Source: Lepidostoma basale | Lineage: Eukaryota > Arthropoda > Insecta > Trichoptera > Lepidostomatidae | Direction: 5' to 3' | DNA: 64,000 nucleotides | Assembly: GCA_022606425.2 (NCBI GenBank) | Contig: JAHDVF020001251.1 | Span: forward strand, 1,040,501 to 1,104,500 | Shown: one piece after another, positions 43,178 through 53,867 of the stretch | How the letters are laid out: the number at the start of each line of letters is the position of its first letter | Position numbering within the stretch: position 1 is the first letter of the stretch | Program-made: the position numbers and the translations under genes | The notes under the pieces: generated by a model | Database searches by the model: none | What the model was told of the DNA's origin: nothing | The model's input: the letters and a program-made list of their open reading frames with translations, nothing else

Positions 43178-43674
43178 GTTTTTTTAGAGGTATACAATAC
43201 ATATTCAAAATGAAAAAAAAAACACATTAAAATAATGTTAATGTCTATGATTATTGGCTTTATTTAATAGATATTTTTATGCCATTATTGTTTAAATATG
43301 ATTTCGGGCATATAAGCGCCACGGCTAGCTCGAATGAAGCGCAATCGTGAAATCCAAATTTCGACAATTGTCGTCTTTGTGGATGCGTATTATCCACAAG
43401 AGTGCACGTGGTGCGAAAACGATCCATGGTCTTCCGAATAACTTGCTCGGATGGACGATTACGTCGACCGTAAAATGGACGTAGTACAAGATAAGTTTGG
43501 CGAACCGAACTATGATTTTCTAAATAAAAATTCCACAATTTGCAAGGGCTGTTCTGACGTCAGTCTATTCATGGTGAAATGGCAAAACGTACTGACTACA
43601 AATCAACTGTCAACTGTCAAATTGACAGTCTGTAAAAAAAACTGCCAGTTTAAAAACCAAACCTCTAAAAAAAC
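43178..43674 (-). mobile_element. Internally deleted Tc1/mariner-type transposon
   Basis: Ends GTTTTTTTAGAGGT and ACCTCTAAAAAAAC are inverted copies. Between them the minus frame (about 43510-43350) encodes only an N-terminal helix-turn-helix block: NHSSVRQTYLVLRPFYGRRN, then RPSEQVIRKTMDRFRTT. This resembles the DNA-binding start of insect Tc1/mariner-like transposases. The DDE domain is missing. Exact ends are uncertain because no target duplication is obvious. Confidence 0.6.
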
Positions 43675-44084
43675 AACCTATCTATACAATCATGATGTTA
43701 AGTTAGTTGAACAAAATTTGAACGAGAATCATACAAATCATACATCTCCTGCAGGCTTCGTACTCCCTGCGCCGCTCCGCGCATTAGGGTTGGCACTACA
43801 TCTCATTTGTCTTAATAATAGTCATCCCCCTACGCGCTCCCTGTATCATAACGTTATCTCGGAATGGGTGTAACACTTTGAGATATGAATTACGTACGCA
43901 GAATAATAATTCTTTGATTTACGGCCGCTGAGTGCGTCTTTTTTTGCCTCCCTCGAGATGTTTTAGATTCTAATTTGGACTTTTTGCCTCCCGAATTATG
44001 TTACGTGCTTGTGTTTTCTTTAACAGCTGTAAACTATGTACACGACGCGACGTCGCAAAATAACTTTCATGTCTTTTTCTTCTT

Positions 44085-44585
44085 CTGCACAATGGTGTTC
44101 TTGTGCCGACCCTTATGTATGGAAGTGAAGCATGGAACTGGCAAAAGAAGGATGAAAGTAGAATAAATGCAGTAGAAACGAGATCTCTAAGACGAATGTG
44201 TGACAAATCTGTATATGATAGAGTGACAAATGCAAGTATAAGAAGTGATTGTGGTGCGAATGAAAGTGTTATGAACAAAATAAGGAAAGGGTCATTAAGA
44301 TGGTTTGGATACATGGAAAGAATGAGTGAAGACAGAATGGTAAAGAAGGTATATGTAAGCGGCGTGAACGGAGCTAGAAATAGAGGAACGCCGGGGAAAA
44401 CGTGGCACGATCAAATCAATCAAATATTGAATGTCGGTGACGTGAGGAGTCGGAAAAACGACGTGCGTGCATGACAAGATGTAGAGGAAGCGAGAGAAGT
44501 ATGTCAGGACAGAACAGTGTGGCGTTCCATTATTTCTGCCTACCCCTCCGGGGAGACGGCGTGATGGTTAGTTTTTAGTTAGTTT
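44085..44585 (+). mobile_element. LINE-A1 3' fragment with open C-terminal frame
   Basis: Open for 123 codons: PTLMYGSEAWNWQKKDESRI, ETRSLRRMCDKSVYDRVTNA, SLRWFGYMERMSEDRMVKKV and RNRGTPGKTWHDQINQIL. The 3' hairpin CCCCTCCGGGG is intact; the tail is short (GGTTAGTTTTTAGTTAG). Confidence 0.9.
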
Positions 44586-44587
44586 TT

Positions 44588-44645
44588 TCTTCTTCTTTTC
44601 ATAGATCTGAGATCTGTGACACAGAAATCATATCTCCTCCTCACG
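44588..44645 (-). mobile_element. LINE-H 3' tip
   Basis: TTCTTCTTCTTTTCATAGAT and CACAGAAATCATATCTC match 16080-16130. Confidence 0.7.
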
Positions 44646-44683
44646 TGATGTTATCACCTCAAGGGCGCATTACCACGTGTTTT
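44646..44683 (-). mobile_element. LINE-L scrap left of LINE-G insertion
   Basis: GTGATGTTATCACCTCAAGG and GCGCAT, the LINE-L inner stem and outer stem half. Confidence 0.65.
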
Positions 44684-44936
44684 CTTCTTCTTCTTCTTCC
44701 TCAGCCTATTCCCGTCCACTCCTGGACAAAGGCCTCCTCCATTTGCTTCCATGTCATTCTGTCCTGTGCAGACTGCATCCAGGTTATTCCGACGTGTCTG
44801 TTTAGATCATCCTTCCACCGTAGTTGCGGTCGCCGTCCACGGTCTCCAAGTCAGCAGTCTTCTTGTCCATTTTTCATCTGAGCTTCTGGCTACGTGACCC
44901 GCCCATTGCCATTTTAGAGTCGCCACCCGGTGGATG
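44684..44936 (-). mobile_element. LINE-G 3' fragment nested in LINE-L
   Basis: A (GAAGAA)n tail on the complement, then the LINE-G end (GGACAAAGGCCTCCTCCATT, GCATCCAGGTTATTCCGACG, CATTTTAGAGTCGCCACC). Duplicated target ACGTGTTTT at 44675-44683 and 44937-44945. Confidence 0.85.
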
Positions 44937-44976
44937 ACGTGTTTTACCATAAATCTAAAATGAGCGTTGCATTTAA

Positions 44977-45365
44977 TAATAATAATAATAATAATATGCT
45001 ATCTTTTAAAGCGCCGTTTTTGTGATGTAATCACCTCAAGGGCGCATTAAGACGTGTTTTAAATCTAAATGTGAACGCTGCATCTAAATGATATTCGCGA
45101 TCGATTAGAAAGTATAATAGAACAAAATATCCAGGTTTTAAATTGGGTATGAAATATGAAAAATATGGGGTTTTAGCTTAGATCTGAAGTCTGTCGGATC
45201 ATTTATGCATCTGAGGTGTGAAGGAAAATTGTTCCAAGCTGATGGACCGGTTACCACAAATGCTCGATCCCCGACATTTGTACTAGGGCAACGCTTTGGC
45301 TCAACCTATTGCCAAGGAGTTCGCCGAGCGAAGTGTGGATTTCCTTGTATTTAGGCTGTCCGTTA
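44977..45365 (-). mobile_element. LINE-L/L2-like 3' fragment
   Basis: (AAT)n, AGCGCC, GTGAT/ATCAC inner stem and GGCGCA. It is followed by decayed coding matching the second L2-like LINE (TTCCAAGCTGATGGACCGG, GGGCAACGCTTTGGC). Confidence 0.75.
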
Positions 45366-45390
45366 TAAAGAGTCCGTTAGTTTGAAAGTT

Positions 45391-45670
45391 TTAATCCTGG
45401 GATTGGTTTGCAGCAATTTCTTGTATTCTTCTCTTCCATTCTTCCCTGTCTTGTGCGGCTCTTTTGAAATCTGCATATGATAAGCAGCGCACGTCCACCA
45501 ACATGTCCTCCAGGTACTCTCGGCGTGGGCGTCCCCTAGAGTTTGTCCCCTCGGTCATACCCTCCATTATGGCATGCAAGAGACCTTCTTGATGTATTAC
45601 ATGGCCGATCCATCTTGCACGCCTTTCGGACAAGGTCCTGAGCAGGTGCCTTCCTCCTTCGATTCCTTGA
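45391..45670 (-). mobile_element. LINE-B C-terminal fragment
   Basis: Minus frame MSERRARWIGHVIHQEGLLH, AIMEGMTEGTNSRGRPRREY, LEDMLVDVRCLSYADFKRAA and QDREEWKRRIQEIA. Ends a few residues before AATTGCTGC. Confidence 0.8.
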
Positions 45671-46228
45671 AGAACTTCTCATTCGTGAAGAGTCCGTATA
45701 TGATGATATTCACGATCGGTTCACTATGCCTTCTTCCAGAGTGTTCGTTTTTATTAATACTAAAATATCACTTTTTTTTTTTTAATTTAGTTTTTCTTCT
45801 TCGTAATTTACAGTTTCGCAATTAGATTTTTTTTAACATAATAAACTGATGAAAAAACGCCGCATTATTTCTGTAACTCGGTTAAAAGCGACGCGAAAAA
45901 ATGTTGACCACCCTAAAAATACACATTCATTTGGACTGTTGAAAAATGACCTAATTTCCACTGGTCACATTTCCCCCTTTTGTCTGTTTACCCGCCTTAA
46001 TTTCTTTTGTACTCCTAAAAAAATTACGCCTCGTAAAGTGCGTAATTATGTTCATTATATATTTTTTTCTTCCGCTCTCATCAAATTAGCAAGTTTTTGC
46101 ATATCATCGCCATCTTGCGGAGCCTGAAAAATAATTGTGCGCATAACAAAATGGAAGCACAATGCAAATTAAGATGGCGACGGACTTGATTACGGACAAG
46201 CGGGGTTGCCGCTTGTGCGTATGGGCCA
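45671..46228. other. No gene seen
   Basis: AT-rich with moderately GC-rich patches. The 92-codon ORF at 45849 and 83-codon ORF at 45574 have no recognisable features. Confidence 0.4.
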
Positions 46229-46229
46229 A

Positions 46230-46682
46230 AATCCTAACTAACTAACTAACCATCACGCCGTCTCAACCAAAGGATAGGCAGAAAGAATGGACTGCCACAC
46301 TTTTTATTATTATTATTATTATTTTGTTGAATCGCTCTTTACATCATGACAGCATGAGCCAAATCGATGTAAATGGTATTATAACTATCATAGTGATTCT
46401 CGTGACATGTGATAGGTAGCTAATCTATCGCCATTTTATTGTCACGTGAATACTATACCAGACCAAAGACAGTGTGACAATCACACTGCCCTCGCCGGGA
46501 ATCGAACCCGGAACCTTAGGGGTGGCAGTCAATGCACTTACCACTCGGCCACGAAGGTCATCAAGGTTTTCTTTCCTGACATATTTCTCTCGCTTCCTCA
46601 ACCTTCATACATCGTGTCATGCACGCGCGTCGAATTCTCTGACTCCTCACATGGCCGACATTCAGTATTTGATTTATTTGTT
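46230..46682 (-). mobile_element. LINE-A1 3' fragment split by SINE-S1
   Basis: Tail and hairpin remnant at 46235-46304, then resumption at about 46566 (TTTTCTTTCCTGACATATTT) through GTCATGCACGCGCGTCG to 46682. Confidence 0.8.
46305..46566 (-). repeat. SINE-S1, near complete, nested in LINE-A1
   Basis: In the minus orientation: A box TGGCCGAGTGG, B box GGTTCGATTCC, then CAGTGTGATTGTCACACTG, a body, GATGTAAAGAGCGATTCAAC and (AAT)n. About 260 bp. Similar copy at 63150-63665. Confidence 0.8.
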
Positions 46683-46975
46683 TTCTTGGGTACCCCCTTA
46701 GAAACCCCCAAATCTAAGTTATCATGCCCCCGCATAAACCAACAACTTACCAAATCACCTTCCAACAATATTTCCGGGCGTAAATAGAATACCTACAAGA
46801 GCTAAACCTCTGTAAGTCCGAGGGTTTTGATTCAAAATTGATTACGCAAGCCGGGCTTCTGGGCTTCTATGGGAGTACCGCCACTGCTCCCAATCTTGCT
46901 GCTCCAGGACCCGGCAGTCAGCCTACTGGCGCTTCTTCGTCCTACTGGATTGTCAATTGGTTAACTCCATATTCC
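46683..46975. repeat. Q repeat
   Basis: Contains CATAAACCAACAACTTACCA, AGAGCTAAACCTCTGTAAGT and GGCTTCTATGGGAGTACCGC, strings found at 8100-8300 and 42960-43040. Confidence 0.5.
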
Positions 46976-47159
46976 CCATGCGGAGCAAGTGCTCTGGCCA
47001 GCGCCGTCTGTTAAAAGACAAAAAAATGTTAAATTGTAATTTTTCACATTTTTTTATTATTAAATAAGTTAACATCAAAGATTTAAATCAATGATATTAG
47101 AATTTATCTTACAATCTTCAATATGAGTAGAAAATAGCTCATTATTATGAAGAAGGAAT

Positions 47160-47242
47160 CTGGTCGTGTCCAGGTTCGAACCCAAGTTTCCTGGAACAGG
47201 AGCCAAGGGTTCTATCCCCTAGACCACCACCCGGTTAAAGTG
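47160..47242 (-). repeat. SINE-S3 (tRNA-derived)
   Basis: Minus strand: A box TGGTCTAGGGG, B box GGTTCGAACCT, related to 12971-13520. Spacing and flanks are SINE-like; no intact tRNA fold. Confidence 0.6.
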
Positions 47243-47244
47243 TT

Positions 47245-47888
47245 TCATATTCCCCAATCTTTAATATTCCTTCCAAATTTACATACAATGGAATTTCGCA
47301 GTGTTTACGCCTTAAGATTAAATAAAACATTTGAATCTTTTTTTTAGTATTATACTTTTCAAAAACACTTTTACAAATAGAGTTCTTTGCTTTGTTCCTT
47401 TCTTGTTTCATAAAAAGAACTCCTCGCATTTCCCCCAGTGATCTGTTTCCATCATCTTCTTTTGGGCATTATCCTTAGATTCCGGATGACTTATCACATT
47501 TTTCATAATGCCGCAAAGCGAAAACAACATCTAAAGAACACCTTTGTGTATGAAATTAGCAAATTTTTCACTTGTAACTATATCGCGGGCATATATCCTC
47601 CGGAGTCATTCCGTCTGGTAATTTTTGCACTAGAGTAAAAAATGTAATTGCAAAATTGAGATAATGTTTGTACACAAAGCTAGAGCAAAACACTTTTTAA
47701 ATTGGGCATTATTTCCTTTTTTTATACGGATCTCTGTATACGTGTATTAACTTGCCGACTTCATTAGCAGAGCTAAGCTTTGTGGATTCTGTGATATTCG
47801 TAAACATTGAAGAATGTACTTATATGGAGTTCTATATTTTTTTTACTTCAAAGGCAATTTTGCTGCTTTTGGGTTTCTTCTACGTACA
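47245..47888. other. No gene seen
   Basis: AT-rich sequence with short uninformative ORFs. Confidence 0.45.
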
Positions 47889-47889
47889 G

Positions 47890-48085
47890 GCACTGCTTAA
47901 TCGACCACTGATCCGATTCTCTCAAATTTATGCATTAAACGACTTATTGTGGACTCTGCAGGACGGCCATGAAAGCCATAAATTGTCGAACAGAGCACTG
48001 ATTTTGATAATAAATTTTAACAATTTCAACGCGTTGTTGAAGCGTGTAGCTCTCCATTGTGAAATGTTTAAATCTGTGGTAAGAA
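47890..48085 (-). pseudogene. Tc1/mariner-like transposase N-terminal scrap
   Basis: From 48050 on the minus strand: MESYTLQQRVEIVKIYYQNQ, then SVRQF, and after a frameshift GFHGRPAESTISRLMHKFER. This is the helix-turn-helix start of an insect transposase. A 133-codon plus ORF across it is antisense. Confidence 0.6.
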
Positions 48086-48089
48086 GGAA

Positions 48090-48170
48090 TCTGGTCGTGT
48101 CCAGTCTTGAACAAAGTCACCCTGGATCAGGAGCCAAGCGTTCTATCCCCTAGACCAGCACCAGTGTAAA
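48090..48170 (-). repeat. SINE-S3 copy
   Basis: GGTCGTGTCCAGTCTTGAAC and GGAGCCAAGCGTTCTATCCC match the copy at 47160-47242. Confidence 0.6.
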
Positions 48171-48249
48171 ATGTCATTCCGAAAAATATAATTTCTAGAA
48201 AACATACGTTTTCGTTCATATTAATCGGTAGTTTAGAGAAAAAAAATCA

Positions 48250-48450
48250 AGAATCAATTGTATCTCAATAAAGACGAAGATGCAAATTGGAAACAGAATA
48301 TGGTTGATCGAGGTGTTTACAGGACTTATGACCAGTCATTGGTTGGGTTAAGCGCACGCTTTAAGTAATACAACATTCCCATCTTTTCAAATTTGCATCT
48401 TCGTCTCTAATGAGATACAATTGATTCTTGAATTGATAGCCCGAAATGGG
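48250..48450 (-). repeat. T-family unit
   Basis: TTGTATCTCAATAAAGACGA...CAATGGTTGGGTTAAGCGC-like sequence. It ends with an inverted copy of its start (CGTCTCTAATGAGATACAAT), so the unit has terminal inverted repeats of about 40 bp. Confidence 0.75.
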
Positions 48451-48551
48451 TGAAATCCAGTTGTTCGTCTACAAGTATTTGTATACATTCAAAATGTTGT
48501 AAAAAAAAATCAGTTTATTCAAAATATTACACATATTTATTACAACATTAT

Positions 48552-48695
48552 TGCTAACTGCCACGCCATCTCCCCAAAGGGGTAGGCAGAAAGAAATGAC
48601 TGCCTCACTTATCTTTCCTGACATATTTGTTTCGATTCCTTAACATTCATACATCGTGTCATGCACGCGCGTCGATTTCTCTGACTCCTCAATAC
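48552..48695 (-). mobile_element. LINE-A1 3' end
   Basis: CTAACTGCCACGCCATCTCC, hairpin CCCCAAAGGGG (sense CCCCTTTGGGG) and CATCGTGTCATGCACGCG. Confidence 0.8.
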
Positions 48696-48795
48696 CACGG
48701 ATTCAAACATTTCACAATGGAACGCTACACGCTTCAACAATGCGTTGAAATTGTTAAAATTTATTATCAAAATCTGTGATCTGTTCGACAAGTTA
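48696..48795 (+). pseudogene. Tc1/mariner-like transposase N-terminal scrap
   Basis: ATG at about 48718: MERYTLQQCVEIVKIYYQN, stop, then SVRQ. Same family as 47890-48085 and fused directly to the LINE-A1 end. Confidence 0.55.
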
Positions 48796-48799
48796 GTTA

Positions 48800-49288
48800 G
48801 TCAATATATAAAATCATAACGCTACTGTGATTTTATATATACGTAATGTATATTCTAAGTATTTTTACCGCACGAACAATATGTTTTAGTAATAAAACCC
48901 CAGCGTGGAGTTGTGATGGAGTTTGAATTTAAATATTAAATATTCCTGCCAATCTGGCAGGGAATTTTTAAAGTAACAGGACACCGGGAGGGGTGGTAGT
49001 CACTTGTACCGATTCCCGTAGCAGGATACTATGGGAAACCCCGTACAACCAACCGCAAAACATTGCCTGCGAAAATCATTAGACCCTTCTGAATTTCGGT
49101 TGAAATGTATTTCAGATAAAATTCACCGTAGTTTGATGGAAAGTAGTAACGGAAATCCACTGTAGTTTCCATGGAAAGATTAATGCTAAGAGACCGTATA
49201 ATAATTTAGAAATAAGGCGTAGACCGGAATTGTCTACATCGTGGATCATATATATAAAAACGAAAAAAAAATAATGTTTGAGAATGCC
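48800..49288. other. No gene seen
   Basis: Unique sequence. 48955-49060 is GC-richer (ACACCGGGAGGGGTGGTAG). No coding evidence. Confidence 0.4.
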
Positions 49289-49289
49289 A

Positions 49290-49800
49290 TCGCAAGGTGA
49301 AACGATAATCTTAACTTGAAACTCCGACAAAGAATGATTAAATGTTATATATGGTCTGTTCTACAATGTGGCTGCGAAACCTGGACTCTTAAAGTGAATG
49401 TAATGAGCCGGTTGGAAGCGTTCGAGATGTGGATATACCGCAGAATGCTCCGTCCGTGGACCCATAGGGTCAGTAATGCAGACGTACTGCAGAGAGCCAG
49501 AGCCAACAGAGAGCTCTTGTCGAGTGTGAAAATTAAAAAGGTCTTATATTTGCGTTATGTGCTAAAGGGAGAAAAATACCACCTCCTTCGACTGATATTC
49601 ATGGGTAAAGTGGAGGGACGCCGGGGAGTTGGTAGAATGCAGCTGTCCTGGCTGCGGAACATCAAAGAGTGGACAGGAATAACACGAGTTCAGAACTTGT
49701 TCCATGTGGTTCAGGGTAGAGGTGCCTTTGCTGGAGTGATCGCAACGTTGGGGGTACCTGACACGGCACCGACAGAAGAAGAAGATATATAAATAAATAA
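49290..49800 (+). mobile_element. LINE-C 3' end with 158-codon open frame
   Basis: Open frame MKLRQRMIKCYIWSVLQCGC, ETWTLKVNVMSRLEAFEMWI, YRRMLRPWTHRVSNADVLQR, LKGEKYHLLRLIFMGKVEGR and RGVGRMQLSWLRNIKEWTGI. It ends PTEEEDI where the stop runs into the (GAA)n tail. This is a classical RTE-like C-terminus (GCETWTL-R-EAFEMW-YRRML...G-R-SWL-N...W). 5'-truncated. Sister copy at 22648. Confidence 0.9.
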
Positions 49801-49839
49801 AATATTTAAAACCGAAAAAGCAATCGCGTTCCATCTAAA

Positions 49840-50120
49840 GGTCACTGACATCATCCACCGGGTGGCAACTCTAAAATGGCAATGGGCAGGTCACGTAGCC
49901 AGAAGCTCAAATGAAAAATGGACAAGAAGACTGCTGACGTGGAGACCGTGGACGGCAAAGAGAAGTGCAGGGCGACCGCAACTACAGACGAAGGATGATC
50001 TGAACAGACACGTCGGAATAACCTGGATGCAGTCTGAACAATACAGTGACATGGAAGCGAATGGTTGAGGCCTTTGTCCAGGAGTGGACGGGAATAGGAT
50101 GAGGAAGAAGAAGAAGATGT
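49840..50120 (+). mobile_element. LINE-G 3' end
   Basis: Frame ATLKWQWAGHVARSSNEKWT, RRLLTWRPWTAKRSAGRPQL and GITWMQSEQYSDMEANG. The end GGCCTTTGTCCAGGAGTGGA is followed by a (GAAGAA)n tail at about 50100. Confidence 0.85.
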
Positions 50121-50129
50121 ATCGTTTAC

Positions 50130-51730
50130 AGGGACGCCGCGTGTTACTATAACACCACGGAGTCACATTTCTTACCCCCACAATAATGATATAATTGTAT
50201 GTTGTTCGGAACTGCGATGACAGACAGGTGTTCAACTTTGGTTTTACATTCGCCCCTATTCCGTGGCTGGGAATAATTTATATATGCTGCTAATTATATG
50301 ACAGCGGAATGTACTTTTAATACAAACACTAGTACGAAGCATGTAAACCCTAATCGAACATGCCTGCAGGCGTAGGGGAGCGCGGAGAAGAAAGGGGTTA
50401 ACATTTTTATTACCTGTCGACACGGGGGGGAAGCTTTGATCACACCCCTCGCACAAAGCGCCTTTATCTTTTGTGTTATTCTTTATTTGAAGGGGGAACG
50501 TTGTAAATTGATACATACACATGCATGTAAATGACAGCATGCTACAAAAGACGTTGAATTGTATAAATATATATATTTTTAATTAACCCCATTTTAAATA
50601 TTACCCTGTTTGTTTGTTTTTAATCGCCATCCATTATTCACCCTCTTTTTTAATTGCGTAAAATGCAATTATTTAAATTTTTTTCTTGAAAGCAGTAATT
50701 ATTCAATTTGTGTTTGCTTAACTGAGAGATTTTTACAAGTTCATTTAGAAGCATTTGCGTGTTTGAAATTTTATTTAATCTCCCGTGTTATAACAGTACC
50801 GGTACATTTGCGACTACATTTTATAATTTATTACTCAATTTTTGTCCGAATACCGTACCATACTGACATCTGTGTATCATTTGTCACAAATGTTCGGAAT
50901 TTTTAGCGATGTAACTATAATAATGACGGAGTTATTCACATTTTAAATATTCCGTGACGTCATCACTATCATGTTCATTGCCAACCTTTTATTGTCAATC
51001 TGCGATTTATCTGTAACTTAACAATAAAAATTCAATTGTTTTATATGAGAATAAAAGGAAGATTGTGTACTTCACATTTATCTTGACTTAATCCCAATTG
51101 ACCTATGGTTGACTATTTATGTAAAAGCTTTTTTTTTCCTTCTAAGTCACTCAATATAGATTTTTTGTATTAGTTCTTTGGTAAAAATGTCTTGTAATTT
51201 ATTATTCTATGGTATGGCATTGAATTCATTTTATTTTTTGGAGTTCAAAAAAACTCAATACCGGACATGTTAAATGTTTATTGTAACAAATTAAGTACTT
51301 ATTTGTTTTTATTATTAGATGTTTGGAGTGAACGTAAATTAAAAATGCAATAAAACCACGATATAACGGACTAATAAAAGCCGAAATTCCTTTATAATGA
51401 AAATATTTTTTAAATAAATAACATAAAAAAATTTAAAATATGTACACTGTATTTAGATGCAAATTAACAATACAAAACACAAACAAAATTATATGTATTG
51501 TCTTCGGACACTTGTCGTGAAGGGACGTTGCTGTTTGAAATCGACGTGCTTGCTTTCGGTAATCCTGCTTCGAAAAGGGAATCAAGTTTTGTTTGCATTT
51601 TTGAAGTTTTTTTTTTAATTAACCCTCTAAAATTACGAAAATGCGTTTTTAATTTTTTTACATTTGTCCGTTATATCCGAAGTTCGTTAAATAGAAGTCG
51701 GTTATATCGAGGTTTTACTGTAATGATTAA
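50130..51730. other. Repeat-poor tract, no gene seen
   Basis: About 1.6 kb of mostly AT-rich unique DNA. 50330-50470 is GC-richer (GCGTAGGGGAGCGCGGAG). ORFs at 50256, 50610 and 51498 (94-102 codons) show no domain, signal peptide or splice context that I trust. Confidence 0.45.
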
Positions 51731-51734
51731 ATGC

Positions 51735-51835
51735 TATCACGCACGTCGATTTTTTCGATATTTAGCATTTAATAACTTAATAACTAAGTTAGTTATTAAA
51801 TGCTAAATATCGAAAAAAATCGACGTGCGTGTATG
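51735..51835. repeat. Palindrome, about 48-bp arms
   Basis: ATCACGCACGTCGATTTTTT...GCATTTAATAACTT against its inverse, centred near 51781. The outer part of each arm is LINE-A2 sequence (CGACGTGCGTG). Confidence 0.75.
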
Positions 51836-51941
51836 ACTCGCTGTATGAATGAGGCAGAAGCATCTAGAGAAGGAGAGTGGTGAGTCGGCCAAATATCTCT
51901 GCCCACCCTTCGGGGAAACGGCGTGATGGTTTGTTGTTGTA
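51820..51941 (+). mobile_element. LINE-A2 3' end
   Basis: AATCGACGTGCGTGTATGAC, CACCCTTCGGGGAAACGGCG and TGATGGTTTGTTGTTGT. Ends directly at the tail of the next, inverted copy. Confidence 0.85.
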
Positions 51942-52440
51942 ACTAACTAACTAACTAACCATCACGCCGTCTCCCCGAAGGGGTAGGCAGAAAGAATGGA
52001 CTGCCATACTTTTCTTTCCTGACATATTTCTCTCGATTCCTCAACATTCATACATCGTGTCATGCACGCGCGTCGATTTCTCTGACTCCTCACATTGGCC
52101 GACATTCAATATTTGATTTATTTGATCGTGCCACGTTTTCCTCGGTCTTCCTCTATTTCTGGTTTCATTTACATCATTAACATATAATTTTTTTACCATT
52201 CTTTCTTCATTCATTCTTTCCATATGTCCAAACCATCTTAATGATCCTTTCATTATTTTGTTCATGACACCATCCTTCGCACCGCATTCACTTCTTATAT
52301 TTTCATTCGACACTCTATCATACACAGAGTATCCACACATTCGTCTAAGAGATCTCATTTCAACTGCATTTATTCTACTTTCATCCTTCTTTTGCCAGTT
52401 CCATGCTTCGCTTCCATACATAAGGCTCGGTCTTAGGATA
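51942..52440 (-). mobile_element. LINE-A1 3' fragment
   Basis: Minus frame open for 141 codons: PSLMYGSEAWNWQKKDESRI, EMRSLRRMCGYSVYDRVSNE, MKGSLRWFGHMERMNEER and RNRGRPRKTWHDQINQIL. Intact hairpin CCCCTTCGGGG. Tail-to-tail with the A2 copy. Confidence 0.9.
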
Positions 52441-52477
52441 TAAGAAGATAAGATATAAGATATCAAACCAAGCTGTA

Positions 52478-52585
52478 CCTCACATACGTCTTAGGGACCT
52501 CATCTCTATCGCATTTATTCTGCTCTCATCTTTCTTCTGCCAGTTCCATGCTTCGCTTCCATACATAAGGGTTTGGGACTATGCT
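52478..52585 (-). mobile_element. LINE-A2 internal fragment
   Basis: CATACGTCTTAGGGACCTCA and GCCAGTTCCATGCTTCGC, complement of the L-M-Y-G-S-E-A-W to R-R-M block; truncated at both ends. Confidence 0.8.
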
Positions 52586-52589
52586 TATA

Positions 52590-52850
52590 ATAATAAAGCC
52601 AGGCTTTATTGATATCAAACCAGGCTGTTGTTGTATTATATGATAAATAAATAATTCCAATTTGGTATATTTTATATTCCAATAAAATAATTCATTCCTA
52701 ATATAGAAGTTTTTTTATTAATTTAGAACTGTTCGTATTCGAATTTATTATTAAAAATATTTGATTTATTTCGTATTTCGAACATGTCAAAAATAACCAA
52801 AATATGTTCGATATTCAAAAAAAAGTCGGGAGTCGCGAGATTTCAATCAT
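52590..52850. other. No gene seen
   Basis: AT-rich unique sequence. Confidence 0.45.
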
Positions 52851-53210
52851 CGGCTTCGCCGGGTTCCTAATTCAAAATTTTGCCAAACCCGCCCCGGTGG
52901 GTAGGTAAGGTAGGTAGGTAGGTACCCGGCGTGTTACGGCGTGCAAAATATTCCGCCCGGTGTTACTTGCCGCCGTTTAAGTAGGTTATGTTCGAGATTT
53001 CAATTTTGAAATTCAAATTTGTTCGGCGGCCCGTCGGGATATTCCCGCGCGCGGGGCTTGTTGCGCTGCCATCTGTATCAATATTGAGATAAAATCCGAA
53101 ATGTAAGTTTTCGAAAATCGCGCTGGCTGTGCATTGTGCAATGTCGGAAATTGGAACCCCGCGAACACATGGCCATTTTAAACCGTTTTTTTTTCATGTT
53201 GAAATATTAA
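52851..53210. other. GC-rich unique island with (GGTA)n
   Basis: Repeat-free apart from GGTAGGTAAGGTAGGTAGGT at 52902. Strings such as GTTACTTGCCGCCGTTTAAG and GGCGGCCCGTCGGGATATTC stand out in an AT-rich context. No sustained frame. Possible regulatory DNA. Confidence 0.3.
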
Positions 53211-53239
53211 ACACCTATTTTCGTTTCGAACATTATAAT

Positions 53240-53745
53240 AACTAACTAACTATCACGTCGTCTCCTCGAAGGGGCACACAGAAAGAATTGACTGCCACAC
53301 TTTTCTTTCCTGACATATTTCTTTCACTTCCTTAACATTCATACATCGTGTCATCCACGCGCGTCAAGTCACGTTTTCCTCGGTCTTACTTTATTTCTAG
53401 CTCCAGCATCTTTAACATATACTTTTTTTTACCATTTTTTCCGTTTTTCATTTTTTTCATGTGTCCAAACCATCTTAATGATCCTTTCATTATTTTGTTC
53501 ATAACGTCATCATTCGCACCGAATTCACTTCTTATATTTTCATTCGACACTTTATCATACACAGAGTATGCACACATTCGTCTAAGAGATATAATTTCCA
53601 CTGCATTTATTTTACTTTCATCCTCCTTTTGCCAGTTTCATGCTTCACTTCCATACATAAGGGTCGGCACAATAACACTATTGTGCACTGCCATCGTAGC
53701 TTTTTTGGATAGGATTTGTTTTCGATAACAACTTTAAGTGCTTAA
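53240..53745 (-). mobile_element. LINE-A1 fragment
   Basis: Complementary tail AACTAACTAACTATCACGTC, then codons for SLRWFGHMKKMKNGK, NENIRSEFGANDDVMNK and the Y-G-S-E-A-W block. A deletion joins the C-terminal RTRC region to RPRK. Confidence 0.8.
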
Positions 53746-53794
53746 GCCATACATGACTTTGCATGGAATAACAGTCCATTATTTTTTATTTTTT

Positions 53795-53838
53795 CCCCCT
53801 TCGGGGAGACGGCGTGATGGTTACTTAGTTAGTTAATA
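53795..53838 (+). mobile_element. LINE-A1 3' tip
   Basis: CCCCTTCGGGGAGACGGCGT then GATGGTTACTTAGTTAGTT. Only the hairpin and tail remain. Confidence 0.75.
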
Positions 53839-53867
53839 TTTTGTAGCAACATTAAGGCAATAAATGG

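Noticed and set aside
47752..48153. 133-codon plus ORF
   Set aside because: Its second half is antisense to a transposase scrap and a SINE, and its first half has no coding features.
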